Assembly (NCBI RefSeq): GCF_947179015.1
Contig: NZ_CAMXCM010000002.1
Location: forward strand, 186,001 to 250,000
DNA: 64,000 bases
Reading direction: 5' to 3'
From: Commensalibacter communis
GTDB lineage: Bacteria > Pseudomonadota > Alphaproteobacteria > Acetobacterales > Acetobacteraceae
Both the position numbers and the translations under genes were made by a program. Shown piece by piece: positions 45,089 through 54,609 of this stretch (positions within the stretch are counted from its first letter, which is position 1; each line of letters begins with the position of its first letter). The notes beneath the pieces were generated by a model that was not told the DNA's origin, ran no database searches, and was given only the letters and a program-made list of their open reading frames with translations.

Positions 45089-45451
45089 TGTTAAATCCTA
45101 ACAAAAGATTTACATTTTATTGTGTTGTCAAGAAAGTAAGTATCGTTGATCTGTGGTCTTAAAAAACTTCTCATTTAAACTTACTAATGCTTGATTAAAT
45201 GTATTTCTTTTTTTCTAATGTTTGAATAAATTGTATGACTTTCGTAACTTTTAATAATTTATTATTAAGAACGTTACAGACATGTATCATATCTTATTAA
45301 TTACGATATTTCAATAGAAATAAAAACGAAATAATTAACATTCGTGTGATATTATAAGGATATATCGTTAATATAATATTTCTGATATAAAACTAAAAAT
45401 CGATTGATTATTTTTGTTCTTGTAACGTTATATAATAGAGTGCTAAAAAAT
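45089..45451. other. Divergent promoter region, isonitrile genes / HAD phosphatase
   Basis: 363 very AT-rich bases between divergent starts. A TATAAT element near 45430 lies about 20 bases before the HAD start codon, giving a very short leader or leaderless mRNA. No ORF or RNA gene. Confidence 0.5.
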
Positions 45452-46114
45452 ATGGTAAAGAGAAGTTACAGTTACGTTATCTTTGATCTAGATGGAACAT
45501 TGGTTAATACTGCGCCTGATATAGCGTTATGTGTAAATGAGTTACTTCGAAAGAGGCTTATCCCTACGCTTAATGACGAGACAGTTAGTCAATTTATTGG
45601 GGGAGGCACAGAACTGTTTATTAAAAATCTTTATTCTTTTTTATCAATACAACTTACGGATTCTCAGTTGGCGGATGAGGTAGACCAGTTCTTTCAATTA
45701 TATATGAAAACACCTGTTCAAAAGTCAAATTTATACGATACGAATACCTATTCTGTCATGAAGACACTTACAGAGAAAGGAATCAAAATTGGTATTTGTA
45801 CTAATAAAATAGAAGTACTTACCATAGATGTGTTAAAATATTTTAATTTATTTGATTTGTGCTCTACTGTCGTTTGTGGCGATACACTGTCTGTAAAAAA
45901 ACCCAATCCTTTGCCGTTGTTGACGGCGATGGAACAAATAAATGCAAATAGCAATAATACTCTGTATGTGGGCGATACAAGAATCGATTTAGAATGTTGC
46001 CAATCAGCAAGTGTCGATTTTGTAGCTGTTCAATGGGGAATGGACAAAGAATTGTTGGCGTTACCTGTTCGGTTTTTGAAAGAAATAGAAGAGTTATTGG
46101 CTATTGTTTGTTAA
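45452..46114 (+). CDS. HAD-family phosphatase (phosphoglycolate phosphatase-like)
   Basis: 220 residues from ATG 45452. HAD motif I DLDGT near the N-terminus (FDLDGTLVNTAPDI), motif II Thr in ICTNK, Lys in SVKKPNPLPLL and motif IV GDTRIDLECC. The Gph-type cap fits 2-phosphoglycolate or a similar small phosphate ester. The frame is open 16 codons upstream to a TTG, with no ribosome site. It is divergent from the isonitrile operon and 398 bases from the next gene. Whether it belongs to the isonitrile locus is unclear. Confidence 0.75.
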   Translation: MVKRSYSYVIFDLDGTLVNTAPDIALCVNELLRKRLIPTLNDETVSQFIGGGTELFIKNLYSFLSIQLTDSQLADEVDQFFQLYMKTPVQKSNLYDTNTYSVMKTLTEKGIKIGICTNKIEVLTIDVLKYFNLFDLCSTVVCGDTLSVKKPNPLPLLTAMEQINANSNNTLYVGDTRIDLECCQSASVDFVAVQWGMDKELLALPVRFLKEIEELLAIVC

Positions 46115-46511
46115 TTGTTCACTACTTACATTCTTCATCTCCTTAATATTTTGCAGCAGAATCAATGTTGGTAGAAAATAGTCAATATAAAAATTTCAGC
46201 ATTTTAATAATAGTAATTTAACGACCTGTCTGTTCAAATAACAACATATAGAAATGGATGGTAACGCTTGGCAATTTAGGTCATATATAGAGAAGTAACG
46301 CAATAATAATGTATGGTTGTAATGTCCGTTGCTATTTAGATTGCAAATAAGTAAAAGCAACAAAATTATTGGATATTTCTAGCAGATACTGGTAATCTAT
46401 AAAGGCTTATATGAGGAATATGGTAACATCGTCGTTCCTTGGATTGGAATATCTTTTAAATTTTGTATATGCAGTCCTCATCATCGATTTTTTTTAAGGA
46501 GTATCTTAATT
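46115..46511. other. Intergenic region before the Usp gene
   Basis: 397 bases, AT-rich, with no ORF longer than about 20 codons, no tRNA-like fold and no repeat recognised. The Usp ribosome site AAGGAG is at its right end. Confidence 0.6.
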
Positions 46512-47387
46512 ATGCTTAACGTCAAAAAAATTCTTGTGCCTCTTCAAGGAACACCTTTAACGGATGCAACACTAGCAACTGCTTATTTGTTATCTCAAAA
46601 TTATGATGCGCATTTAGCTGTTTTACATATTCGTCCCGATAAAAAAGATGTTATTCCTTTGACAGGTGAAGGGCTTTCTGGAACGATGATTGAAGAAGTC
46701 ATGAGTATCGCAGAACATGAAGGAACAAAGCGATTAAAATATGTTCGTCAAAGTTTCGACGCTTTTGTTGACGAAAATAATATCAAACTTGTCAATTGGG
46801 GAACAAACCAAGTCGCAGAAACAGGAAAAACAGCCAGTTTCACTCCGCTAACAGGTAGAGAAAATGAAGTAGCAACTTACTGGTCTCGTTTATCAGATAT
46901 TACCGTGGTAACTCATCCTAATTCTGGTGGACACATTTCATCTTCTGAAATGCTACACGCATTATTATTTGAAAGCGGGCGTCCTATTTTAATTGCGCCC
47001 AAAGAAAAACCTGTAAGTGTTGGAAAGCGCGTTTGTATTGCGTGGAATGGCAGTGCAGAATCCGCCGCAGCCTTACATGCAGCCCTAAGATGGATGGACA
47101 CCACTGAAAAAGTCGCTATTTTGTATAGTGATGACTTTGCAGAGAGAGGCGGTAATATCCAAGATATCGAAAACTACATAAAATTTTATGGTATTGATGT
47201 AGAGCTTTGTAAAATCAAAGGTGATAGAAGTACAGGTGAGAGTATGATTGCAGCATGTAATGACTTTAATGCTGATTTACTATGTATGGGTGCCTATTCT
47301 CATCCTCGTTGGAAGCAAATTATTTTAGGCGGGGTAACAAGTTATATGCTAGAGAATTCAAGTTTGCCAGTGCTGATGAATCGTTAG
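46512..47387 (+). CDS. Universal stress protein (tandem UspA domains)
   Basis: 291 residues with two Usp folds. The second (about residues 165-291) has the full C-terminal nucleotide-binding pattern GAYSHPRWKQIILGGVTSYML, suggesting ATP binding; the first keeps KILVPLQGT at its start but no clear ATP motif. Such proteins accumulate in stress and growth arrest; the target is unknown. ATG 46512 follows AAGGAG. Ends in a strong terminator. Confidence 0.85.
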   Translation: MLNVKKILVPLQGTPLTDATLATAYLLSQNYDAHLAVLHIRPDKKDVIPLTGEGLSGTMIEEVMSIAEHEGTKRLKYVRQSFDAFVDENNIKLVNWGTNQVAETGKTASFTPLTGRENEVATYWSRLSDITVVTHPNSGGHISSSEMLHALLFESGRPILIAPKEKPVSVGKRVCIAWNGSAESAAALHAALRWMDTTEKVAILYSDDFAERGGNIQDIENYIKFYGIDVELCKIKGDRSTGESMIAACNDFNADLLCMGAYSHPRWKQIILGGVTSYMLENSSLPVLMNR

Positions 47388-47424
47388 TCTCTGGTGTAAT
47401 CAAGACTATATTATTGTGATTTTT

Positions 47425-47463
47425 ATAGTGAAAGGTCTATTCTACCTTTCACTATTTTTTTTT
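47425..47463 (+). terminator. Rho-independent terminator after the Usp gene
   Basis: Twelve-base perfect stem ATAGTGAAAGGT/ACCTTTCACTAT, seven-base loop, then at least eight T. Located 38 bases past the stop codon. Confidence 0.9.
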
Positions 47464-47566
47464 GTAGTATATGAATACTCATTAATTTATTTGTATATTG
47501 TACAGATAAGAGTATATAGTAATATTAAATAATTATTTTATCAGAATCGATTAAGGACATCATATT

Positions 47567-47902
47567 GTGATTTCTACGGATCAAAATACACAGAAGGAAA
47601 CTCTGTTTGCACTTACAGCAAATCGTTTTGCTGATGGACGTGTTGTATGGCTTACGGCGCAAGGATATTGGAGCCTTCTACTGGAGGAAGCTCAAATATT
47701 TTCTTCTAAAGGTGATGTGGAAACGGCTCAACAGCATGCACAAAAAGATGTTTTGTCACAACATATTCTTGATCCTTATGCGGTTGAATTAAATTCCAAT
47801 TTAATTCCTCAGACTACACGTGAAAAAGTAAGGGCTTTTGGTCCCAGCACGCACCCAGAATTTAATCCTAGATCTGTACAAGAAACAATGCCCAATGAAT
47901 AA
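47567..47902 (+). CDS. DUF2849 protein of the sulfite reductase operon
   Basis: 111 residues, acidic, soluble. DUF2849 features: the N-terminal LFALTANRFADGRVVWLT block, a central helix with Gln/Ala, and ILDPYAVEL near residue 68. In alphaproteobacteria this protein almost always precedes cysI; its job is unknown and it may help load the cofactor or electron donor. GTG start at 47567 with AAGGA upstream. The cysI start codon lies within its last codons (eight-base overlap). Confidence 0.88.
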   Translation: MISTDQNTQKETLFALTANRFADGRVVWLTAQGYWSLLLEEAQIFSSKGDVETAQQHAQKDVLSQHILDPYAVELNSNLIPQTTREKVRAFGPSTHPEFNPRSVQETMPNE

Positions 47903-49598
47903 TACTCTTAATAATCCTAATCCTTCTTTGGCCGTTGGTCGGTATAATTACGATGCTATTGACCATCAGTTTTTAAAAGAACGTATCAATCAGTTCCGAT
48001 CTCAAATTGAACGCCGAATAAGCGGTGAATTGTCTGAAGATGAATTTAAGCCATTGCGGTTGATGAATGGTGTTTACTTGCAGCTTCATTCTTATATGTT
48101 GCGTGTGGCTATTCCTTATGGGATTTTGTCTTCTACGATGTTGCGAGGGTTGGCTTATGTCTCGCAATATTATGATCGTGGATATGGTCATTTTACAACC
48201 CGTCAGAATATTCAATTCCATTGGATAAAACTGGAGGAAGTGCCAGATATTTTAACGCATTTAGCATCCGTTGAAATGCATGCGTTGCAAACGAGTGGCA
48301 ATTGTATTCGTAATATAACCAGTGATGAATTTGCAGGGCTAGCAGCGGATGAAATCCTTGACCCTCGTATTTACGCAGAGATTATGCGTCAATGGTCAAC
48401 GTTACACCCTGAATTTACATTTCTACCGCGCAAGTTTAAAATTGCCATCAGTGGTTCATCGACTGATCGTGTGGCGGCGTGCTTTTATGACATTGGTATT
48501 TTGACACGATTAAATGAAGAGCAAAAACCCGTTTTTGAAGTTTGGGTTGGTGGCGGCTTGGGGCGTATTCCATATAAAGGAAAGGTCATTCGTGATGATT
48601 TGCCCCCAGAGCATTTGTTGGCGTATATAGAAGCAATTATTCGTGTTTATAATCTTCATGGATTGCGAAATAATTTATACAAAGCTCGTATTAAGATCCT
48701 AGTCGAAAATCTTGGAATTGAAGCGTATCGTGAGCAAGTGGAAAAAGAATTTGCAACGATGGATTTGGATCAATATCGTTTATCCGATGAACTCGTTGCC
48801 CAAATAGAAGGCAGTTTTGGTCGTCCTGTCTTAGAAAATCATCCTGGTGCTGCTGAAGTTTTAGCCAAACATCGCCAACAAGATAAAGAATTTGACCGTT
48901 GGGTTAAAAACAACACTCATCCTCATTTTCATGAGGATTATATTGCAGCAGTGGTTGCACTTAAAGAGGTTGGACAAACGCCTGGGGATGCTTCAACTGA
49001 ACAAATGCACGCATTAGCAGATTTGGCGGATGAATATGCCTTTGGTGAAGTTCGAGTAACGCATTTACAAAATGTGGTACTGGGACATGTGCAAAAAGAT
49101 AAGCTCTATGCGTTATGGCAAGGACTAAAAAAACATCGTTTAGCTACGGCGAATTTAGGGTTAATTACGGATATTGTTTGTTGTCCTGGTATGGATTATT
49201 GCTCGCTTGCAAATGCCCGTTCCATTCCTGTGGCAAAGCAAATTGCAGCATTGTTTGAAGACGCTGAATTACAAGAGAAAATTGGTCCTATCAATATTGG
49301 GGTTGATGGTTGTATTAATTCGTGCGCGCATCATCATATTATGAATATTGGTGTGCTTGGGGTTGATAAAAAAGGGGAAGAATTCTATCAAATTAAACTT
49401 GGTGGATCTTCTTACAAAGAAGGTGCGGCGATTGGCTCTATTCTTGGTGCCGCGGTAAAGGCAGATGAGGCTGTGAAAGCAGTTGAAAAATTGATCTATT
49501 TCTATTTAGAACAACGTCAAGAAAACGAACATTTTATTGATACTTACCGCCGTCTTGGCACAGCACCGTTTAAGGAGATTGTTTATGCCACTGCTTAA
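47895..49598 (+). CDS. cysI: Sulfite reductase hemoprotein (nitrite/sulfite reductase)
   Basis: 567-residue siroheme/4Fe-4S enzyme from ATG 47895; the frame extends 19 codons upstream but overlaps DUF2849. It has two NiR/SiR ferredoxin-like halves, with TTRQNIQFHW near residue 100. The cluster ligands are four Cys in the C-terminal part: CCPGMDYCSLANA and, 40 residues on, DGCINSCAHHH. It reduces sulfite to sulfide for cysteine. Coupled to DUF2849 upstream and DUF934 downstream (14-base overlap), the classical alphaproteobacterial arrangement. Confidence 0.92.
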   Translation: MNNTLNNPNPSLAVGRYNYDAIDHQFLKERINQFRSQIERRISGELSEDEFKPLRLMNGVYLQLHSYMLRVAIPYGILSSTMLRGLAYVSQYYDRGYGHFTTRQNIQFHWIKLEEVPDILTHLASVEMHALQTSGNCIRNITSDEFAGLAADEILDPRIYAEIMRQWSTLHPEFTFLPRKFKIAISGSSTDRVAACFYDIGILTRLNEEQKPVFEVWVGGGLGRIPYKGKVIRDDLPPEHLLAYIEAIIRVYNLHGLRNNLYKARIKILVENLGIEAYREQVEKEFATMDLDQYRLSDELVAQIEGSFGRPVLENHPGAAEVLAKHRQQDKEFDRWVKNNTHPHFHEDYIAAVVALKEVGQTPGDASTEQMHALADLADEYAFGEVRVTHLQNVVLGHVQKDKLYALWQGLKKHRLATANLGLITDIVCCPGMDYCSLANARSIPVAKQIAALFEDAELQEKIGPINIGVDGCINSCAHHHIMNIGVLGVDKKGEEFYQIKLGGSSYKEGAAIGSILGAAVKADEAVKAVEKLIYFYLEQRQENEHFIDTYRRLGTAPFKEIVYATA

Positions 49599-50073
49599 AA
49601 ATGGAGAAATCATGCCTGATTCTTGGACGGTGCTAGAAGGGGACATCCCATCCCCTTTGCCTCAAGGGTCAATTATCGTTCCTTTTGGATATTTATCTGA
49701 AATTGACATCAATACAATTACTCAACCGTTAGGCGTATCATTTCCTTGCGATCAAGATATTGATGTGCTCAAACCTTATGTCGATCGGCTGGAATTAATT
49801 GTGCTTCATTTCCCAGCATTCAAAGATGGCAGAGCTTTTTCACAGGCACGAAAAATTCGAGAACAATTAAAATTTACAGGTGAATTAAGAGCAACAGGTC
49901 ATATCTTATCAGATCAATATCAGTTCTTGATCCGTGTAGGGTTTACAACAGTTTCTTTGCCAGAAACAGCGAATATTAAAAGTTGGCAACAAGCAATGAA
50001 TGATTTTACAGAGGCCTATCAGCCATCTGTTCTTGGTGAAAAAAGACTTTCTGGCCTTCGTTGGAAAGTTTAA
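49585..50073 (+). CDS. DUF934 protein of the sulfite reductase operon
   Basis: 162 residues, cytosolic. The DUF934 signature is in FKDGRAFSQARKIREQLKF and GELRATGHILSDQYQFLIRVGF. Members accompany cysI and are thought to assist the enzyme in bacteria lacking CysJ, possibly as an electron-transfer helper. The open frame extends 16 codons upstream in cysI; ATG 49585 has AAGGAG eight bases before it. A terminator follows 14 bases after the stop. Confidence 0.88.
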   Translation: MPLLKNGEIMPDSWTVLEGDIPSPLPQGSIIVPFGYLSEIDINTITQPLGVSFPCDQDIDVLKPYVDRLELIVLHFPAFKDGRAFSQARKIREQLKFTGELRATGHILSDQYQFLIRVGFTTVSLPETANIKSWQQAMNDFTEAYQPSVLGEKRLSGLRWKV

Positions 50074-50086
50074 TATGATTTAAAAG

Positions 50087-50117
50087 CGATATAGAAAAAA
50101 CTATATCGTTTTTTTTT
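50087..50117 (+). terminator. Rho-independent terminator after the cysI operon
   Basis: Eight-base stem CGATATAG/CTATATCG with an A6 loop and nine T. Confidence 0.85.
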
Positions 50118-50189
50118 GTTTTATGTTTTGAAAGAAAATAAAGTATATTGTTATCCTCTAAACATTACTAAAAATTCAAGAGGTTCTTT

Positions 50190-50520
50190 ATGGTTGCACA
50201 TAATTCTTGTTCAAAGAGAGAAGAAATAAATGCAGAATGGATCTCTAATCAAGCATATAAAATGATTAAAGATTTATATAGACATAGAAGAACTTACAAC
50301 TTTGCATTACACTTTTTATAATATAGCCATGAAGACTGGTTTTGAAGTTGGTCAAATCAAACGTATTTATTATAAAGAATAGAAAATTATTCCTGCTTAT
50401 CTGTGGGAAAGGTTAAAGTTTGAACATAGAAGACTGGTTGAAATAGCCTTAGAAAATATGAAGCATAAAGAAATGCTGATGAGACAAAAAATTAATGATG
50501 TGGATAACTTTGAAGTATAA
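50190..50520 (+). pseudogene. Broken gene, probably a small DNA-binding-like protein
   Basis: A 43-codon ORF (ATG 50190, with AGAGG upstream) stops at 50319. Shifting by one base at about 50310 opens a continuing frame, including YNIAMKTGFEVGQIKRIYYKE, an in-frame TAG, then IPAYLWERLKFEHRRLVEIA to a stop at 50518. Together this is an about 110-residue gene with one frameshift and one premature stop. The GFEVGQIKRIYY segment followed by a helix with IPAYLWERL loosely resembles helix-turn-helix proteins, but this is not a firm match. Confidence 0.6.
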
Positions 50521-50602
50521 TAAAGTAAGTTAGCTTACAATCTATTTTTGGAAGCTATATAGAATGTCATGAATACCACTTTATATATAGTAATTTAAAT
50601 TA

Positions 50603-51283
50603 ATGATTTTTGGTTTTTTTAAAAAGAATTTTGTTCAAAATTGTATTGTTGGCGTATTACGTGCTTATTTAAAACTGGCGTTAAAAACGACACGTTGGCA
50701 GTTGGATATTGATGCAGAAGCTTATCCTTTATTGACTTGTCGGTATGGAGAACCAGCATTAGTCGTTTTATGGCATGAATATTTGACGTTGGGTTCTCGG
50801 TTATGGTGGTGGGGATTATCACAAAATCCAGAGTTACAATTTTATGTGTTAATTAGTCGTAACCGTGAGGGGCGCTTGATCTCTCAACTTATCCATCCGT
50901 GGCAAATTCAGACCGTGCAAGGCTCATCGAATAAAAGAGGACAGGATAAAGGTGGAGCCGCGGCTTTCCGTGAGTTATTGAAATTGACCAGGATGGGGCA
51001 TGTGATTGCTATTACGCCAGACGGACCAAGAGGGCCAAGGCGTCAGTGTCACGAAGGTATTTTAAAGCTAGCTTTATTATCCAAGCGGAAAATTGTTCCT
51101 ATGGGGGCATCTTGTCGTTCATTTCGATTAAATACATGGGACAAGCTCCTTATTCCTTTGCCGTTTGGTAAAGGGAAAATTATATGTGGCAAGCCCATGA
51201 TGGTCACTCGGGATAATTATGATAGGATTGCCTTAGAAATCACTTCTGTTTTAAATGAGATTAGCAGCAAAGCGCAAAGATAA
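50603..51283 (+). CDS. DUF374-type lysophospholipid acyltransferase-like protein
   Basis: 226 residues, one N-terminal hydrophobic helix. Two conserved blocks, LVVLWHEYLTLG and AITPDGPRGPRRQCHEG, are those of DUF374, a relative of PlsC acyltransferases in which the usual HX4D is replaced by HE. It forms an operon with waaA (overlapping start TAATG) and lpxK, placing it in lipid A or outer-membrane acylation. The exact acceptor is unknown. Confidence 0.85.
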   Translation: MIFGFFKKNFVQNCIVGVLRAYLKLALKTTRWQLDIDAEAYPLLTCRYGEPALVVLWHEYLTLGSRLWWWGLSQNPELQFYVLISRNREGRLISQLIHPWQIQTVQGSSNKRGQDKGGAAAFRELLKLTRMGHVIAITPDGPRGPRRQCHEGILKLALLSKRKIVPMGASCRSFRLNTWDKLLIPLPFGKGKIICGKPMMVTRDNYDRIALEITSVLNEISSKAQR

Positions 51284-52572
51284 TGTCATTCCACTCTCAA
51301 CGCTCAATTGTAATATTGACTGCTTGGAAAGTTATAGCAACAATGTTACAGCCCTTGTTAAAACCCTATTTATGGTACCGTTGCAAAAAGGGCAAAGAGA
51401 TTAAAGAGCGTTTATCTGAGCGTATGGGCGTTGTATCGTTGCCTCGTAAATCAGGCGGTATTATCCATTTTCATGCTGCCAGTGTCGGGGAAGTGATTTC
51501 AATTTTTCCGATTATTACTGAATTATATAAAATTGAACCTCGGCAAAAATTTTTGGTTACGACGGGGACGGTTACTTCGTCGCAAATTGTGCAGCAATAT
51601 TTTTCAAATGATCCAGAATTATCAAAGCATGTTCAGCATCAATTCATTCCTTTGGATGTGCCGAAATGGGTTGAACGGTTTGTATCATTTTGGCAGCCAT
51701 CATTAAGTATTATTGTTGAAAGTGAGCTTTGGCCCAATCTTATAGATGCTTTCAACAAACATCAGGTGCCGATTGCATTAATCAATGCACGTTTATCAGA
51801 TCGCTCTTTTACAACATGGCATCGTTTTCAAAGAACAGCATTTGCCTTACTATCAAAGTTTGATTGGATTGCTGCACGTTCTTTACAGGATCAATATAAT
51901 TTTGAAAAATTGGGAGTAAAAGCAACTTATTTGGGGGATATTAAGCAAATTGCGCCTAAGCTTGCTTTTGATATGCAAGAGTTAAACTGTCTTCGAGAAT
52001 TATTCAAAAATAAACCGATTTGGTTAGCAGCCTCTACACATGCTACGGAAGAAATCGTTATTGCTAAGGCGCATGAAGCACTTAAAACCAAATGGCCAGA
52101 ACTCATCACAATCATTGTGCCGCGTCATCCGGAACGCAGTAAAGAGATTATAGAGCAAATTGGACAGATGCCTCAACGAAGTTTAAATCAGCTGCCAGAT
52201 GAGAAAGGATTATGGTTGTGCGATACATTAGGAGAGTTGGGATTATTTTATCGACTTTGTGATATTGTGTTTATTGGCAATAGTCTGGACAGCACCTCTA
52301 AAGGTGGAGGGCATAACCCATTTGAACCTGCGAAATTACATTGTGCAATGGCTTCTGGAAATCAAATACATAATTTCAAGGAGGCTTATAGGTTGTTAGA
52401 AGAAGTGGTGACAATTACACCAAATGTTGAATCTTTAGTTACTTGGGTTGATGAGATGTTACGTGATCCGCAGAAACGAGACAAATATGCACAAAACGCA
52501 TTGCACATTATGGATCAACAAAGCCAGCTTGCATACGATATTGCCTCTCATTTATATTCTTTAAAAGCATAA
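51283..52572 (+). CDS. waaA: 3-deoxy-D-manno-octulosonic acid transferase
   Basis: 429-residue GT-B enzyme (GT30), attached to the inner membrane by its N-terminal hydrophobic helix. Signatures: HAASVGEVISIFPII near residue 60, VESELWPNLI near 147, ARLSDRSF and GGHNPFEPA near residue 345. It adds Kdo from CMP-Kdo to lipid IVA. TAATG overlap with the upstream acyltransferase, and five bases before lpxK, so one operon. Confidence 0.94.
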   Translation: MSFHSQRSIVILTAWKVIATMLQPLLKPYLWYRCKKGKEIKERLSERMGVVSLPRKSGGIIHFHAASVGEVISIFPIITELYKIEPRQKFLVTTGTVTSSQIVQQYFSNDPELSKHVQHQFIPLDVPKWVERFVSFWQPSLSIIVESELWPNLIDAFNKHQVPIALINARLSDRSFTTWHRFQRTAFALLSKFDWIAARSLQDQYNFEKLGVKATYLGDIKQIAPKLAFDMQELNCLRELFKNKPIWLAASTHATEEIVIAKAHEALKTKWPELITIIVPRHPERSKEIIEQIGQMPQRSLNQLPDEKGLWLCDTLGELGLFYRLCDIVFIGNSLDSTSKGGGHNPFEPAKLHCAMASGNQIHNFKEAYRLLEEVVTITPNVESLVTWVDEMLRDPQKRDKYAQNALHIMDQQSQLAYDIASHLYSLKA

Positions 52573-52577
52573 TTGTA

Positions 52578-53570
52578 ATGAAAGCACCTTCTTTTTGGCA
52601 AATGAATCCTCCGACTTTCATGGCGAAGGCATTAACGCCTTGTTCATGGATAACCCAATGGATTACAGCGCAGCGTTTATCAAAACCAAAATGGAAAGCC
52701 TCTGTCCCTGTGATTTGTTGTGGAAATTTGACCGTTGGTGGCACTGGAAAAACAACCGTCGCTTTGGAATTAGGAAAATATTTTCAACAATATTATAATA
52801 TTGCGTTTTTGACGCGAGGCTACAAACGTAAAAATAAAACAACACATCCCGTGTTAGTCGATCAAGCCCTCCATACAGTAGAAGATGTCGGCGATGAGGC
52901 ATTATTACTGGCACGGCTTGCCCCAACATGGGTGGCGGCTAATCGTGCGGAATCAGCACAAGCAGCGATCCAACAGGGTGCTGAATTATTAATTATGGAT
53001 GATGGATTTCAAAATCCGACTTTATATCAAGACATGCCATTATTAGTCATTGACGGAGCCACTGGGTTGGGAAATCACAAAACTTTGCCTGCAGGACCTT
53101 TACGAGAATCTTTATCTCAGGGCTTATCCCGTGCTAAAGTTTGTATTTTGATCGGTAAAGATCAAACCAATATTCGCGAAATTGTGCCCAAAGACTTACC
53201 GCTTTTCCAAGCTTTTCTGGAAATGGACCCGTCTATTCAGACATATTCTGGAAAGTCTGTTATTGCTTTTGCAGGGATCGGTCGTCCAGATAAATTTTTT
53301 GATGCGTTACAGGATAATAACTTGCATCTTGTGGAAAAGAAATCTTTCCCAGACCATCATTTTTATAGTGCTGCTGAATTAGAGCAATTAGTAAGATTAA
53401 AACATCAACATCAGATCCCTTTGGTGACGACACCAAAAGATTATGTGCGACTACCGTCTTCATTTCAAGCCCATGTTATTCCTTTGGGGGTTCATTTGAA
53501 ATGGCAGGATCAACAGGCTTTGGGACAATTACAGAGGATCTTGGACGCCATGTTTGTCCAGGGCGCATAG
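52578..53570 (+). CDS. lpxK: Tetraacyldisaccharide 4'-kinase
   Basis: 330 residues, P-loop GGTGKTT at residues 54-60, an N-terminal membrane-touching segment and LIMDDGFQNPTL for the Mg/lipid site. It phosphorylates the 4' position of the lipid A precursor with ATP. Third gene of the lipid A operon. Its last 95 bases overlap an opposite-strand gene. Confidence 0.93.
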   Translation: MKAPSFWQMNPPTFMAKALTPCSWITQWITAQRLSKPKWKASVPVICCGNLTVGGTGKTTVALELGKYFQQYYNIAFLTRGYKRKNKTTHPVLVDQALHTVEDVGDEALLLARLAPTWVAANRAESAQAAIQQGAELLIMDDGFQNPTLYQDMPLLVIDGATGLGNHKTLPAGPLRESLSQGLSRAKVCILIGKDQTNIREIVPKDLPLFQAFLEMDPSIQTYSGKSVIAFAGIGRPDKFFDALQDNNLHLVEKKSFPDHHFYSAAELEQLVRLKHQHQIPLVTTPKDYVRLPSSFQAHVIPLGVHLKWQDQQALGQLQRILDAMFVQGA

Positions 53571-54570
53571 GGATAAATTGATTAACGGACAATAAATGAT
53601 CCCTTAACACACCATATAATGTATGTACTGGCTCATAGGCTTCTTCGCTGCTTAGCTGAAATGTTCCCCAATGAATACCAAGGGCTTGTTTTGCGCCACA
53701 ATCCAAGAAAATATTCACCGCTTCTTCTGGATCATTATGATGGCTTTTTAATATAGCACGCGGTGCATAGGCACCAATATTAATAACAGCAACATCTAAA
53801 GAGGGAAATCGTTCTTTGATCTGTTTAAAGATCGTTCCATCACCATAGCTGGTATCGCCTGTAAAATAGGCATTATATTGGGGTGATGAGACAATGAACC
53901 CACCCCATAACGCATGGTTGCGGTCATAAATCCCACGTGCAGACCAATGATAGGCTGGCCAAAGTGTGATTTTCAATTGATGATTTAAAAATAGTTCTTC
54001 AAACCAATCCATTGTGTGAATGGTCATTTTATTTGAAATATGTTTTTTTAAGACGATATCGTTGCCCAGTGGAGTAAAGAAAACAGGATGATATTTTTTA
54101 TAGAGGCGACGTAATGTACGGATATCCATATGGTCGTAATGATTATGGGTAATCAATACCGCATCAATGGGCGGAAGGTGTGAAAAAGGAACGCCAGGTG
54201 GATTGACACGTTTTTTTCCAATGAAAAATACAGGCCCTATTCTGGGCGACCAAACGGGATCGACGAGAATATTATATCCTTCAATCTGCAATAAAATACT
54301 GGCATGACCTATCATGGTCACTTTTAATTCCTTTTCCCTTTCCCTAGGATGGGCTTGAACAACTTGCGGGGTCAATCCTGTCCACGCATTGGTCATCATA
54401 TGAAAATACCATTTAATGCCATCAAAGCTGTTTAAATATTTAATTTTCTCAGCTGTTGTCAGGTTATTAAAACTATTTCCATTAAAATGGTCAGTGATGG
54501 GGCCTGTATAATATTTTTGCTTCACAATATTTCCTCTATAGCCCCTTGCGCTTTTTTTATAAACATTCAT
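53476..54570 (-). CDS. NAPE-PLD-like metallo-beta-lactamase fold hydrolase
   Basis: 364 residues. The metal motif THNHYDHMD (HxHxDH) is at about residues 140-148, with later ligands in FTGDTSYGDG and GIHWGTFQLS. This pattern is that of N-acyl-phosphatidylethanolamine phospholipase D and UlaG-type hydrolases. It probably cleaves a lipid phosphodiester, which would suit the neighbouring lipid A genes. The N-terminus has no signal sequence. The 3' end overlaps lpxK by 95 bases tail to tail, a large overlap for bacteria. Confidence 0.85.
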   Translation of the reverse strand: MNVYKKSARGYRGNIVKQKYYTGPITDHFNGNSFNNLTTAEKIKYLNSFDGIKWYFHMMTNAWTGLTPQVVQAHPREREKELKVTMIGHASILLQIEGYNILVDPVWSPRIGPVFFIGKKRVNPPGVPFSHLPPIDAVLITHNHYDHMDIRTLRRLYKKYHPVFFTPLGNDIVLKKHISNKMTIHTMDWFEELFLNHQLKITLWPAYHWSARGIYDRNHALWGGFIVSSPQYNAYFTGDTSYGDGTIFKQIKERFPSLDVAVINIGAYAPRAILKSHHNDPEEAVNIFLDCGAKQALGIHWGTFQLSSEEAYEPVHTLYGVLRDHLLSVNQFIPMRPGQTWRPRSSVIVPKPVDPAISNEPPKE

Positions 54571-54609
54571 ACAATGTGACTGGAATCACATTTAACCATT
54601 ATATCTGAA

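Noticed and set aside
46115-46511. tRNA or other structural RNA in the gap before the Usp gene
   Set aside because: No TpsiC-like GTTC motif or cloverleaf pairing was found.
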